Made by a program: the position numbers and the translations under genes. DNA of 64,000 nucleotides. Origin: Nereocystis luetkeana (lineage: Eukaryota; Sar; Phaeophyceae; Laminariales; Laminariaceae). The DNA lies in assembly GCA_031213475.1 (NCBI GenBank), contig JARUPZ010000030.1, forward strand, positions 4,953,661-5,017,660, given 5' to 3'. This document shows positions 1 through 13,700 of this stretch, piece by piece (position 1 is the first letter of the stretch; every line of letters starts with the position of its first letter). The notes under the pieces are model-generated. The model worked only from the letters and a program-made list of their open reading frames with translations. It did not search any database and was not told the DNA's origin.

Positions 1-496
1 CATTTTCGATACAACCGATGAACGCGAAGTCAGGCCTACGCCATCAACCACGGGCAAGAACTCAGCATTGCATCGCCAACAATGGACGCTCGGGCAGCAT
101 TGCATCATCACCAAAACCATAGAGGCGAAGATAGCAATACTATTATACTACCAACGACAGGGGCGAGTCAGCACTACAGCACTACATTTCGTCGTGGTCC
201 CTCTATAGTGCCGATTGCCCGATATCGTGCCGGTATTGCGGGTTAAAATCGAAGACGTTAGGGGAGGGGAGCCTTTTCGGCACCCCTTTACAGACAACAA
301 CGTTGCCTTGACATGCCTTGACAGACACCAAACTGCTAGGCTTTCGTGCCGGACACTCGACCCTACCGGTACACCTTTGACACGCCTCGCTTGAACATGT
401 CTCCTTCCGTACTTGCTTGGTTTATATACGTGGCACATACCGGCACTACAGAGGGGCCACTGCTGTGGTGCCGGCAATACGCACTTATGTCTGGTG
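1..496. other. no gene seen
   Basis: I see no exon or named repeat here. It would lie within an intron of the HLTF-like gene, whose next exon must be further left. Confidence 0.5.
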
Positions 497-613
497 TTAC
501 GGGGGACCATATTCAAAAACCAGGTAGGACCTACGGTGCACACAACAACCTATATATTGCTATTTTTAGTAGTAATGACAATATTTGGTCGTATTAACTA
601 TGGTGCTCCGTAG
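497..613. mobile_element. MITE-A copy 1 (carries CCAGGTA insertion)
   Basis: Opposite orientation to most copies; ends TTACGGGGG and CCGTAG. Internally has AAAACCAGGTAGGACC where siblings have AAATAGGACC, so a 7-bp TACCWGGTA-type insertion occurred inside it. Confidence 0.75.
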
Positions 614-651
614 TAGAGGAGGAGAGGGCGGCGTCGCCGAGAAGAGTGAGC

Positions 652-652
<1 letters not shown>

Positions 653-707
<55 letters not shown>

Positions 708-720
708 TGTCCCCCCCCCC
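653..720. repeat. (CAG)n followed by C10
   Basis: About 17 CAG units followed after GTGT by ten C. No exon context recognised. Confidence 0.95.
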
Positions 721-901
721 CTACTTTCAACGCGCGTACCACCCTGCCCCTAAATATCAAGACATTTCGTACATTAAAATCGAATAAAAATGTCCTTACC
801 TTCCGGAGCAGATTTTGGAGGCTACACACCTGGTGACACTTTTCAGACCACGCATCCCCAATACCACGGATTGCATTGTATTGCGGCGATGAGCTAACGT
901 G

Positions 902-924
902 ACAACAACAACAACATCAACATC

Positions 925-976
<52 letters not shown>
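902..976. repeat. (CAA)n microsatellite
   Basis: About 24 CAA units with a few CAT near the start, inside the region left of the last HLTF-like exon. Confidence 0.95.
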
Positions 977-978
<2 letters not shown>

Positions 979-1530
979 ATACATGATGTACTGCTGTAAT
1001 TGTATTCAAACTGCACCACTATATAAGGGCCATTCTTGTCGGAGAGCTTTTTTTCCCATAATTTCGGCATTTTTTTCGCGCAATTTTTCAATCTTCCATA
1101 TTTTCCTGATTTTTTTTTTTCCGAATAAATAGGTGAAATTTAACGAACTTGATTTTTTTGCTTCTGGAGAATTTCACAAATAGTGACAGAACGCCTCCGT
1201 ATATCATTATTTCCAAACTTTGGAAATTATGGAAAAAAAGGCTTTCCGATAAGAATGAGCCTAAGTACTAGCAACCTCGCCAAGAGCAAAATCCCTCTGT
1301 CCGGATATACGAGAAGCGTTTATCTGTGAATACCTAAGACAAATATTTATCGTGTTCCGGGACTTAGAGGTGTCGGGTAGGTATATCTCAGCTATATAGA
1401 TTCAATCTGCAGAAATACAAAAAATCGACTTCCACCATACCAGGTACACTGATGAGTGAAACGTTTCCAGGTCACCCATTGGACAAAACGCCCACCAGCC
1501 AGTCAGCCAGTCAGCCAGTCAGCCAGTCAC

Positions 1531-1782
1531 CTTCAGCGCGCCTCCCTTCACGTGCTCCTCCAGCTGCGCCTCCCAGTTCGACAGCACCGACATGGGGCAA
1601 ACCACCAGAGTGCCGACAGGCCCGCACGAGCCACCACCGCCACCCCCCGAGCCCCCCCCGGCAGAAACGCCTTCGTGTTTGGTCGGCTCATCAAGCGAAG
1701 GCAGCACGGCATCGCGCCGGGCGAGGCGGTTGATCAGCTCGTCTTTCACTCCCTTCTCGTTCAGTCCCTTGGCCCTGAGCAT
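1531..1782 (-). CDS. HLTF-like exon: SAP-like helix and SNF2 motif Ia
   Basis: 84 codons. Begins MLRAKGLNEKGVKDELINRL (second SAP helix), then a Gly-Ser linker, then GTLVVCPMSVLSNWEAQ, the SNF2 motif Ia block. Acceptor GGCAG after a long C-rich tract (plus strand 1817-1844), donor AAG/GTGACT. The next exon must lie left of the window. Confidence 0.87.
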
Positions 1783-4700
1783 CTGCCAGCTCAGTTTTAC
1801 GGGTGCGGACACGCAGGGTGGGGGAGGGGGATGGGGGGGGGGGGACGCGATACATTTGAAAAAATCAAATGTACGGAACACAAACATCGAACAATAAACG
1901 CCCAAGTATCACTACAACAACGAACAACAACGGAAAATTCTCACACGGTTCCCGATTTCTACTAGTACGGGGGGCCATAGTTAACAGGACCAAATATTGT
2001 TAGTAAAAATGGTTAAACATATAGGTTTTTATGTATACCATAGGTCCTGTTAACTATGGTCCCCCGTAATACTTTTTCTCCATCCTCTGTTCGTACGGAA
2101 CCCAAAACAAGGAAAAATCCTGTTCATGCCTCGGAAACACGAGGAGCCTCCGGCGCTTTCACAGCAGCGGACAGGCAGCGGGAATGACGGTTTTTTTTTT
2201 CAGCTTTATTTTTCACCCGGACCAAAACGAAACCTTCACGTATGGGTTTCGGGAAACGGGATTTTTTTTTGGTTTTCCGACGTAAGTAAAATCACTGAGG
2301 ATTAGGAGCTATCTAGCGGTTTGGTCCCCTGACTGACTGACCTTCTGCATTAAAGCTACGACAATAACATATTCACCCTTTTTTAGAAGGGCTGTGGCCC
2401 CGTTTAGGGCAATTCTAACTACTGTACAGTAGTTTGTCCCCCAAAAGTCCCGTTTCGGGCACAAACCACTCAAATGCTAACTATTTTGTCCCCCCAAAAG
2501 TCCCGTTTGGGGCACAATCTACTCAAATTCTACAGTAGGTAGATTTCCCCCCAGCAAGTCCCGTTTTGGGTACAATCTACACTAATTCTAACTATTAATA
2601 GGTTGTCCCCCCAAAAAGTCCCGTTTTGGGGACAATCCACACAATTTATAACTAATAATAGATTGTCCCCTAAAAAGTTCCGTTTTGGGCACAATCTACA
2701 CAATAATTTAATCCTCCCAAAATCCCCATTTTGGGCACAAACCACTTAAATCATAACACTAGTTTGTCCCCAAAACGGGACTGACTGCAGTCCTCAAAGG
2801 TTCAAGTCCCAAAAGAGGCCTCGACAGCGCCCGAAAGACCGGTACATCCTTGTACATGTCGCTGAAGATAAGCCTTGATTGGTTTGAGCGCTATGACACC
2901 CTGGTACGTACAAAAGTAGTAGGTGTTGGGCCGAGGCCTCAAAGCGGTCGGGGATCGGGGATGAAGACGTAGCTGCAACTTCTCGGGGGGGGGTTCGGCT
3001 TTGCCTTGCCTGCCCGGCTGCATATGTGGTTACCGTATACCACTCTGACTGGGAATATAAGATACGGTTGATATTCATATTATAATACAATTGGTTATTA
3101 TATTCTCGGACAGAGACGCCCCCTGGGAAGAATTTTCGAGCCGAGTTTCTCCAAACCTACAGGGGGGAACACGCACACAAGAGAAGAAAACGGCGGCTTA
3201 GATAATTTTTTCGACGAGGTGCTTCCTATGAATAGATTAGCGTCTTCCTCCATGTCAAGAGAGATATAACCAGCTTCGAAATTCGTCCGAGGGTATCTTA
3301 TTATCTTGTTTTGCTTGTTATACTACTGTTATTACGGAGGGCCATAGTAAATAGGACCAAATATTGTTGGTAAAAATGAGTAAATATATAGGTTTTTGAC
3401 TGTACCATAGGTCCTACCAGGTATTTACTATGGTCCCACGTAATATTACGGGGGGCCGTAGTTAACAGGACCAAATATTGTTAGTAAAAATGGTTAAACA
3501 TATAGGTTTTTATCTGTACCATAGGTCCTGTTAACTATGGTCCCCCGTAGTAGTACATATACCAGTCTGTCCGAAAAATACGAAGACCGCTTTATGCTTC
3601 ATAAATCGGATTATGAATACTCAGGCGGTCCTAACATTTACGATAGATGGTTGCTGACCATGTGGCAAGCGAGCATTGCAGCATCATGTAGTAGTGTTTA
3701 CGACCTGGTCAAGCTCCGATATAACGGGTTGATAGTCTACTACTGCTGTACATTGAGTAGACTCCTCGTTTCATTGAAATATCCGAGAATTTTCCCAGGT
3801 GGTCGAAGTTGTAAGCATTTTGAAGCAGAACCATTATTGTGTGCGTTTCATTCATCCGCGACGAAAAATCTATGGTTGATTATCATGTCGACGGAAGGGC
3901 ACACCGACGGAGATCGGAAAGGGTTGGTTATACAGGGGCTATATAGGGTCTAAAAGTCTGGCATAGATTACAACCATTTTTTTTTACGATAGCTGGGCCA
4001 CAGGCCCGTGCAGCCCTCGCATCATGTGGCCCTCGAGGGCAAAGGTTTACACACTGCGAACAGGATATATCATCTGCAGAAATACCATCTACAGATCCTA
4101 TCCTGCCGCTATGAGATGCTGTGCAGGATGATTTGTACAGTACAGGTCAAACTCAGGAAACAAGCCCTATGGATCATGCAGGATATACGGCTCCCACCCG
4201 GCAACATGAGCTAGATCATACAGATCATACAGATCATACATATATATCTATCTAGATCGTGCATCAAGTGGGAATGATCTGTAGATGATCTGTAGATGAT
4301 TTATCCGAGGTGTGAAGGGTTACGGCGCCACACAGCAAGCAGGGCGAGTGTTTTTTTGACGATCTCTGTCTGGTCGGCGGGACTGCTGATTCGTTTTTTG
4401 CCCAGACACAAAGTACAAGCAAACTACAGGTTCGAGGTTCACGCAAGAAAAAAAAAACACACACACACACAGGTGTAGCGGTACACGCAAGAAAAACAAA
4501 ACAAAACACACACACAATCATTACGATTCATCGACTTTTCGTCGTGTGGCCCATGTACCCGCCACCGAGTAAACCCTCTCTCCGTCTCCCTACTAGAAGC
4601 CAGCGCCCTGCCTTCAATACTACCCCTCGCGTACTTGGCCTACCACCACGCTACTATTTTTTTTTATTGTTCCTTTTTTTTTCCCCCATTCCATTTATTA

Positions 4701-7700
4701 TCTTCGCCCTTCGTGGTCTCCCTTCTCCCCACTACGGTTTTTGCCTTGGAAGGCGTTTTTATCGCGAGAAGACTTCGGCCCTTCCTTCCCTCGTCGACTG
4801 GGATCGAATTGCGCCATTGCGCCTACCCACGCTACTAGTAATAGGCGCTCTCGGCAGTCGATTTCGTGCATTACTTATTCTTCAGTGCGACCCGCGCGAG
4901 ATTCGAAGTCCAGCGCCAACTCTCAGCAGCATTCGGGGAAGGTATTGACAATGACACAAACTGGTGCTGCAACAGTAACAATGGTTAAGTGTATGGGCGC
5001 TAAAAAAATAACACGCCATTAATAGTACATTTCAGCGAAGCAAATCAACATTCGTACGTACCACCGACCGATCAGAAATCGCACGGTCGCAAGTCACCCA
5101 CAGGGTGTGCAACACGCCTACATGCAGACCGTTCTGGAAAAGACGCCGGGTTGCTTCGACCGCCACAGCCTCGCGCGTGCGCGTCCTACAAGCAACCACG
5201 TTGCGTCTCTCACCGCCTTCAAGTCGGGCTTCTTCAGCTTCTTGTACGCCTTCACTGCTTCCAACCGCGTCTGTTCCTGCTGCTCCTCCGGCGTTTGGGC
5301 GGCAGGCGCCGGCTCGGGCTCCGGCTCCGGCTCTCCCTCCCCTTCTTCTCCCTCGGTCTGCCGAGAGCGCGTTGTCAGGCAGGCGATCGCGGGCAATAAG
5401 CATCATGGCGTGTCGCACAGCGACTAAACGCGTGCTATATATACCAGGTATCACTATGGGCGGAAATATAATTATCATATACACATAAATATAAAGACCA
5501 AATGTTCCTTATATTTACAGCCAAGAGTGGTTGACGGTAGCCGTTACCAGGTATATAAGAGCCGTTAATACGTAGATCTGAAGACCAAAACGGTCCACAT
5601 ATTTTTGGCCAAACTGTCACTGGGACTGACCGGGGCCCTTGACCCTTTTTGAAAAGGACTGCCGTCCAGGTTTTGGGACGAATTCGCTCAGAAATTGAGT
5701 GGTTTGTCCCCAGAATGGGACTGCAGTTTGTGTCCCAAATGGGCGAAGGGCGCTGAGGAAGTACGTACCCAATAAGGCATGCTTATCGTTGTGTACCTAC
5801 AGATCAGATAGATCAGATAGATCAGACAGATCATGATCTATCTATCTATCTGTATATATACGGTAGATCACCTAGTTCCTTGCCTGCCGTTGTGAAAGGC
5901 TGTGCAGGATACAGATCATACAGACCATACAAATATATCTGCCCTGAAAGATCTAGATCAGTAAGTAGGGAATAATCTGTAGGTGATCTGTCAGTGATCT
6001 GTACGGGGTATGGAATATTCGTAGGGTTCTTATACTCATTTTTTTCTCTCTCTAAAGTCGATTTTTGGGGATGAAGAGGTTTTGGGTGAGAGAGGGTAAA
6101 AAGCCTCCTACTAATAGTAATCCTCGTGGGGGGGTGGGTCTTCAGAGAGGGAACAACTCGGCGATTGAAAAACAAAAAAAGGGACGACTACAGCGAACGG
6201 CAACCGCGAGTCATACACAGATTGGGGAATGAGTAATGCACAGATTGGTGTCCGACTTACAGTTACAATGCAAAGGAGTTGCACGACACGGGGTGGATAT
6301 GTACAGGTACGAAGTATAGCATCATCCTTCCTACCCGTGCTATCGATCGCACCAAACTTGTCGATGTTTTTGGTCGATACTTCGGGGGTGTTCCGAAAGG
6401 GGTGTCTTAACTCTTTCAGGGAAAAATTCGGCCCCGTTTTTCGGGGACAAACCAGCCAAAATTTCTGAGCAGTTTGTTCCCAAAACGGGACCGCAGTCCC
6501 AACAGCACCAATCTTAAGTTAACTAAGGTGCTATTCCCAGCGTAGCATGCTGACGAATCTGCGCTCTTCTATTAACAACCCCGTGGTTCCTTCCGTCTAT
6601 GGCCAACGGAAGGGAACGCACTTTAGATCATCTGCCAGTAGATAGATGGAGGAGTTAAGCAAAATAACGCCGACCAAGGTTTGGCTCAAAATATATTAAA
6701 CAAAATCGAAAATGCTGAACATCGATCATGTCGGGGGTTTTCCTATTAATAGTATCCAAACATATAAAAAATTCCACACGTCGGAGACATCATCGATCCC
6801 CAGGTCCGAATTTAGATCCTGCAGGGAAGACCTGCTTTTCCTGATCTGCATGATGTAGCTCATGTTTGCCACGTCGGAGCCGTGTAACCTGCATGATCTA
6901 TTAAACAGATATCACATGTTTCCCGTCAAAAGATGTGTACTGTACAGATCCTGCACACCTCACAACGGCGTTTACGATCTAGATTATCTATCTGTAGATG
7001 ATATGTCTGTAGATGATCTATCGGTGGATGATCTATCCGTCCGACGGGTGACAAAATCGAAGTATCGAGGTTATCGAAAAATACGGATGTATCGACATAT
7101 CGACGTATCGAAATGTCGAAAACACGAAAGTATCGCTTCGTGCCACCCTTCCGCTGTGGCCAAAGAGGGCACCAGGTTCGATTCCACGCCCCCCGCAACT
7201 AAATAGTCTATGGCCGTACGACTACAGACATGCACGATGCCATGAATGATATCGGGTACCCCCCTCCCCCCCTACCCTCTCCCGCCGTATTTTTGGTACA
7301 CCCACCACGCCACATATCATACATGTCTTGGACAAACAAGACCATAACACCTTCCTGACCCCACCTCCGAGAGAAACCACCCTCGTACTCGTACTTCCAA
7401 AAGCGGCACGCGCACCTGGGGGCCAGGGAGGGCGGGGGTTTCCCCGCGCTGGGCGGCCTGCTCCTTGGCCTCTAGCTCTTCCAGGACCCGCTCGTTCTCC
7501 TCCACCGCGCGCACCCTCTCCACGTAACTCACGCCCTGCGGCGGCTGGGCTAGGACAAGAGAGATCACCTGGAGGGTCTTGCCCTAATGGTGGGCGACGA
7601 GGAGACAAATACCGGGAATAAAAATTGGAAGAGGGTTGGGCGGGGCAGGGCAAGACGAGAGAATGGCGGGTGGGGGGGGGAGAAGGGTTTCTTACACACC

Positions 7701-10700
7701 TCAGGCAGACCAGACGATCAGCACTTGGTCAGCACGGGGCTACGTCAAGTAGATCGTGTTCCCGAGTGGGAGCCGTGTGATTCGCATCATATATTAATAA
7801 AACATGTGTTAAATGATTAGGATCTGTACTGTATAGATCATCCTGCGATCCGTACGATACAAATCCTGCACAACGTGTCAACACGGTAAATACAGCATCT
7901 AGATGATCTAGAGCGTGATCTGTACGATTCGTGTGACGGGTTTGGCCATGCGCACGCGGGTTGTCCCGGAGCGTGTGTCCCCTCTCTCCCCCCCCGCCGT
8001 TCGTCCCCACCAGCCTACAGTCTAGCTCAACGTCGAGACTCTCACACGCGGAGACAACACACCGCAGAGGAAACACACACAAACGCGCTCCACTGCTACT
8101 GCTGTCGTACAGGAACGCCATCGAAAATAGAAACCCAGGCTACGCTACACTGGCGCCACCGCTTTTACTCGCGTCCCGCTGCCCGCAACCTCGAGGCGTT
8201 GGCCTTACCACTGGCCACCACAACCATGACACGGTGCGTCCTCGCTAACTAACCCGGAACAGAACCTTCTTTCGTCGCGATGTTGAGTTGGCGGCGGGGA
8301 CGTCCGCACCAACCCGGGCCCCACCGCGCAAACGCCGAGAAAGATGATTCACACGACCAATCCAGGACACCCTATATCCCCTCTCTCTCCCCGGGGTGGG
8401 AGTGGGGGGGGGGGGGGGGGGGGGCAAACACGCTACCATACATAGGAGACCCGGTTATTTTGGGCGCGCCAAGGCCTCTTCTGGCATCAATATACTAGTT
8501 TTAGGGCAGGGGGACGGTCAGTCAAGAGGTCAAACTGCGGTCTCCTAGCAGATTTGGCGAGATGGAGGGTGGGGTGGAGGAGCGGGGTGGGGTCGGGGGG
8601 CGGGGGCGAGAGCTATTCATAGTATAAATCAACTCAGCTCAACTCGTCGGGGTATGTTGAGACACCAGGTATCAAGCAAAGGGCGCAAATCTCACCAAGC
8701 CCATGTCGTCGCTGAGAATGCCGCCGTGAACGGAGGCGGGCTGGACAGGCCGGGAGGAGCAGGTGATGGTGTTGTGGAAAACCGGCCTCCCGCCCTCAAC
8801 ACGCCTGTCCCAGAAAGGTGGAAGTCCTGCTCTCTCCAGCCAGCCCGGAGGGGGGAAGGGGGGGGGCGGGAAGACGGTCGTCGTGGAGATGAAACGGTCC
8901 TCGTGGACGTGAAATGGTTGTCGCGGACACGAAACCATCGTCGCGAATATGAAACCGATGTCGTGGACGTGAAACGGTCGTTGCAAGCAAGAAATGGTCA
9001 TCGCAAGCATGAAACGGTCACCGCTAGCCCATGGCACACACCGACGCACGCCATCACCACGGCGTTTCACCGCGACGTTAACTAGAGCCGAGGCGAGCAC
9101 CGAAAAATGCCCTGGTTGCTGAGGAGGAGTGAGCGTGTCAAGCGCGAGGACCTTGCCCAGAGTGTGCGACTGCCAGGGTGCAAGGCACCACGGCGGCACG
9201 GCAAGCCCGGCAACCTCCAGCACCCTCGTCCCCATCCACGCAACCCGATTGATGTTGGGCTGAACAGCACAACGTTTTCGCGAAACGCTAGGAGGAGACA
9301 TCGACGCCAAAACAGTAGAATAGCTGGCGCGTTCGAAAGGACGAGCGAGGCTGGACGGGTTTGAGCGGAGGCGCGAGGTCATGCTGCGCAGCTATGCGTC
9401 GCAGCGAGCGATCGATGCGATCTTTCAATTGTTCGGCTTCAAGGTCGAACGCAGCTTCAACTGGGACTCCAGCTTCAGTTGGAAGGGCGGATTTAACTTC
9501 GGTGTCGGCCACAGCTTCAAGATCGGCTCCAATTTCAACATCAGATTCAACTAAAAACATCGACTTAAACTTCAACATCGGCTCTATCATCAACTTCAAC
9601 ATCTGCTTCAACTTGAACATCGACTTAAAATTCAAAATCGGCACCAAATTCAATCTCATCTTCAACTTCAACATCTGCTTCAACTTGAACATCGACTTAA
9701 ACTTCAAAAGCGGCTTCGAGTTCAACCTCTTCTTCAACTTCAACATGGGATTCAAAATCAAGATTGGCTTGAACTTTTCACCACCTGCTTGAACTTCAAC
9801 ACTGACTACAACCCCAGGTATACAACTTGAAAAAAACTAACTTCAAGACGTGGACTTCAACTTCAATCACGACAACCTATAGCCGCCAGCTTCAACCCTA
9901 ACTACGACTCGAGGCCCAACTCCAACTATGAAAGTATGACTCAAGCTTCAACCTCAACTGCGACTCGAGACTCAACTCTAACGATGACCCAAGTCTTATC
10001 TCCAACTACCGGTACGACTCGAGACTAAACTCCACCAGTACGACCCAAGCTTCAAATCCAATTTCGGCTCCAGCTTAAACTTCAAGTTCAACCCCGATTA
10101 CAGTTGCAGCTCCGCCGACTTCCATCCTTCCCGATGGTAGATATGGCATCCATGCACTAAGAAGACCGGTCCTTTCGGGCGCTTCAGGGCTTCTTGTGGC
10201 CTCAACATACTAGCTAGTGTAGGGGGATGAGCGGCCAGTCAAGACCGGTCTTTTGGGACGCGTCAAGACTTATCGTGGCCTTAAGATACTATTTGGAGTG
10301 TAGATGGCGGTCAGTCAAGACCGGTCTTTTCGGGCGCGTCAAGGTCTACTTTTGCCTTAACACACTAACATATTATGTAGTGAAGGGGGCCGTCAGTCAA
10401 GACCGGCCTTTTTGGACGCATCAAGGCAGTTGCGGCCTTGATAGACTAGTGTGGAGTGGAGGGGGAGGTCAGTCAACACCGGTCTTCTTGGGCACGTCAA
10501 GACCTCTTGTGGCCTTAACATGCTAGGTACAGTGCGGGGGCGGCCAGTCAGGACCGGCCTTTCAGGACGCGCCAAGGTCTACATTTGTCTGAACACACCA
10601 CTATCTACTGTAGTGAAAGGGGGCCATCACTCACGACCGTTTTTATTACGCGTCAAGCTATATTTTGGCCTTAACATACTACTGTAGTTACAGTGTGGGG

Positions 10701-13700
10701 GAGGTCAGTCAAGGCAGGTATTTCGGGGCGCGTCAAGGTCCCTTTCGACTTCAACATACTACTTATAGTGTAGGGGGCGGTCAGATAAGACCGGTATTTT
10801 TACAGGTGGACGGAACCCCCCCCTTAATACAATGTGGACGTACAAAAAAAACTTGTGGAGACCTTCAACAACGTAGCACACCGCTAGACGCATCGACTTA
10901 AGGGGTCGTCAACACCTTGTGGGAATTGCTATGGAGCGTACATTGTTCAAAGTCTCCACATTTTGTTTATACGCCGACGTTGTGCAAGTTTGGGCGCGCC
11001 AAGGCCTCTTCTGGCCTTATTTATGCTATTAATAGCTACCAGGTACCAGGTATATAGTCTAGCGGGCGGTCAACGGGTCAAACCTCGGTCTCCTATAATA
11101 TATCACACTGGCCGGAAATAAAATGACAATTTGAAGTCTGGTATGAGTGTCAAATGGTTGTTATATTCCCGGACAGAGTGACACGTGGCATCTTCGCTCA
11201 CCGGTGGGGTCGGGTTTGTTCTCCCTCTGCAGCATCCACGCCAGGCCCTCCGCCTGGTGCTGCATCAGGGTCGTCGCGAGGACTGGAGCCGTGTTGGCGG
11301 ACGCCTCTTCCGTCAGCAGCTGCGGCGTGTCCGCGTCAAGCTTGTCGAACATCTCGTCCAACTCTCTCTGCCCAATTTTTTCGGCGAACAAAACAAAAAC
11401 ACAAAAAACAAAAAACAAAAAACAGCGCAACGCGGCAAGCAAGTAAGCGACGGGACTACCTACACATCTAAAGAGGCGCGTCTCGTTGTCGTATTTGAAA
11501 GTGTTCTGTTCGCATTGCTACTGCGTAGTATGACGCTAAAAAGTGCATGGAATCAGGGCGATCGTGGCGGCGGAAGGGGGGGGGGAGGTAAGCAGGAGCA
11601 GCTAAATTCACCCAAAAAAGCAACCGACGCAAAAGGTCCCCATCAATCGAAACCAAAGAGGCACGAGTCGTATGTACCCGTGCGCTTTTATCTCAGCCCT
11701 GCAGTTTCAGCTGGACGTGCAACCGCAACGGCAACTGCAACTAAAATTACAGCTATAGCTGCAGCCGCAGCGGAGCGAGTGGTGGCGCAAGACGTGTCCA
11801 CCACAACGTCAGCCGGCTCCGGCGAGGGCGAGGCACAAGCGCTGGGTTAACGTGACGCGATCTTATCGTGACGCGGGCAATCGGGGCAGCAGGTCGGGGG
11901 AGAGGGGAGGCGCGAAACACTTTGGCGCCGGGTTTTCTAGAGAGCAAAAGATGGACAACGAGAACGAAAAAAAAACGTTCTTGGTCTTCGAAGCACGGTG
12001 GGTCGCACCCGACCTTGAATACGCGCCAGGTGCACCAATCGATACATCATACATAATCCTAAACGAGTACCAATTGTCTCCCTCGATGTGTCAACGTCGA
12101 ACCAGATCGATCGATACATCACACGGACTCGTAAATACGTACCTGGTGCCAGGAATCTCCATCAACACACCCCACGCATCGAAGCAAAATTGATCGAACC
12201 ACTACAGCGCTAATAGTATGCACATCGACCGGTACATCACCTCGAACCAGTCTCGGCGCAACAACCACGACCTCTAACCCTCATCACCTGTGTTTTGATC
12301 GGGTTCGCGGTCGTGGTCCTCACGGTCACCGACGCCCCCCCGCCCCCTGTCGTAGTACCGCCTCCAGCCGATGGTCCGGGTTTTCCCGTCATGCCACCCT
12401 TAAGGTACAAACTGCTCCACCACGCGGAAAAAAAAATGTTAGTTTTCGGACGAAAAAGAGTCGATCCGCCACGCCAACGGTAACAACGTATGGGACCAAA
12501 AAGTGCGTGTCAATTTCGTCAGAAGGCGTTCGGGGTTTCTTATAGTACTACTGTGGAGGCCACTACATGCCGGGCGCCAGAACCGTGGGGCAGTGCGAGC
12601 ACGAAAACGAAAGCTTGCATACAGGGCTCGGGGCCATTGGAGGAACCTGGGGAGGGGGGTTAATGGAGGGGTAATACTCAAGTCATGCACGGCCGTAGTC
12701 GTATGGCCATAGAACCTCGCGTCCCTACACTGGCGGGACGGATGACGTCGGGTTTTAACCGACCAGAAAGGCATTTCTTGCACCAAGCGCGATTCAACGT
12801 GAGGTGTTGGGCGAGTCGCATGGCTCGTGAGCTGCATCCTACGAAGCACCGCTTGTGAGGCGGACTTTCTTGTATACCTGGTATGGATGACAGCGACGAA
12901 GACACTGATTTTTCTGTTTTATGGTGTGGTCACTTCCAGACACAGCAATCGGTATACCATGTAACTGACTTGTGGGTGCCGTACCGTACACGCACTGCAT
13001 GGTACGATCACCCCCCTTGTGCGGACTCAAGTTTCTTCACCCCGCGCCAATGATCTAACTCGACCGCCAGTCATGGTGGCGGCCAAAAACCCGCAGAAAA
13101 ACGGCACCCTTGTTGTGTCCAACTGCAGTACCTCACGAAGTGATTGGCGTGCTTCACAGCTTCGTCGGCGTACGACGCCAACCCAACCAAAACATAATAT
13201 GGACTACATTAGATGGCCGGGGGGGGGGGGCGGCGGTCGACGCGTACAAACAACAGCAGAGAGGGTCGATTTCGCGGGGAACCCGCGCGGTAGTCGTGCT
13301 CACGGGCACGACGCCCTCCAGCTACCCCCTGCGTCGCTATGTACATAGCATAGCTCAGACCGACAAGTCTGACTGACTACAGTAGGAGCCCTTTGTCTAC
13401 GTAGCTATACCCAAGACCGATTCGTCTAAATAGTAGCCATACGTCCACGTGGTCTTCCTAGACAGGTAAGTCTAAATAGTAGCCCTGATGTCCACGTCGC
13501 CTTACCCTCAGAAACGAAGAATTAAATAGTAGCAAAACGTCTACGTAGCTATTCTTCGACAGGTATGTCTACATACATAGTAGCCCTGTGTTGACGTAGT
13601 CCTACTCAGACCGATGAGTAATAAATAGCAGCCCTAGTCAAAGCTGCCTTGTGTAGACAGAAAAGTATAACTCGTAGCAGCACGTCTACGTAGCCTCACT

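Noticed and set aside
4440..4520. Cys/Val/Phe-rich frames around (CA)n
   Set aside because: Simple-sequence DNA at 4458-4517 only.
9288..9761. Lys/Leu/Met-repeat protein on the minus strand
   Set aside because: A consequence of the 6-bp tandem period; no start context, splice sites or family.
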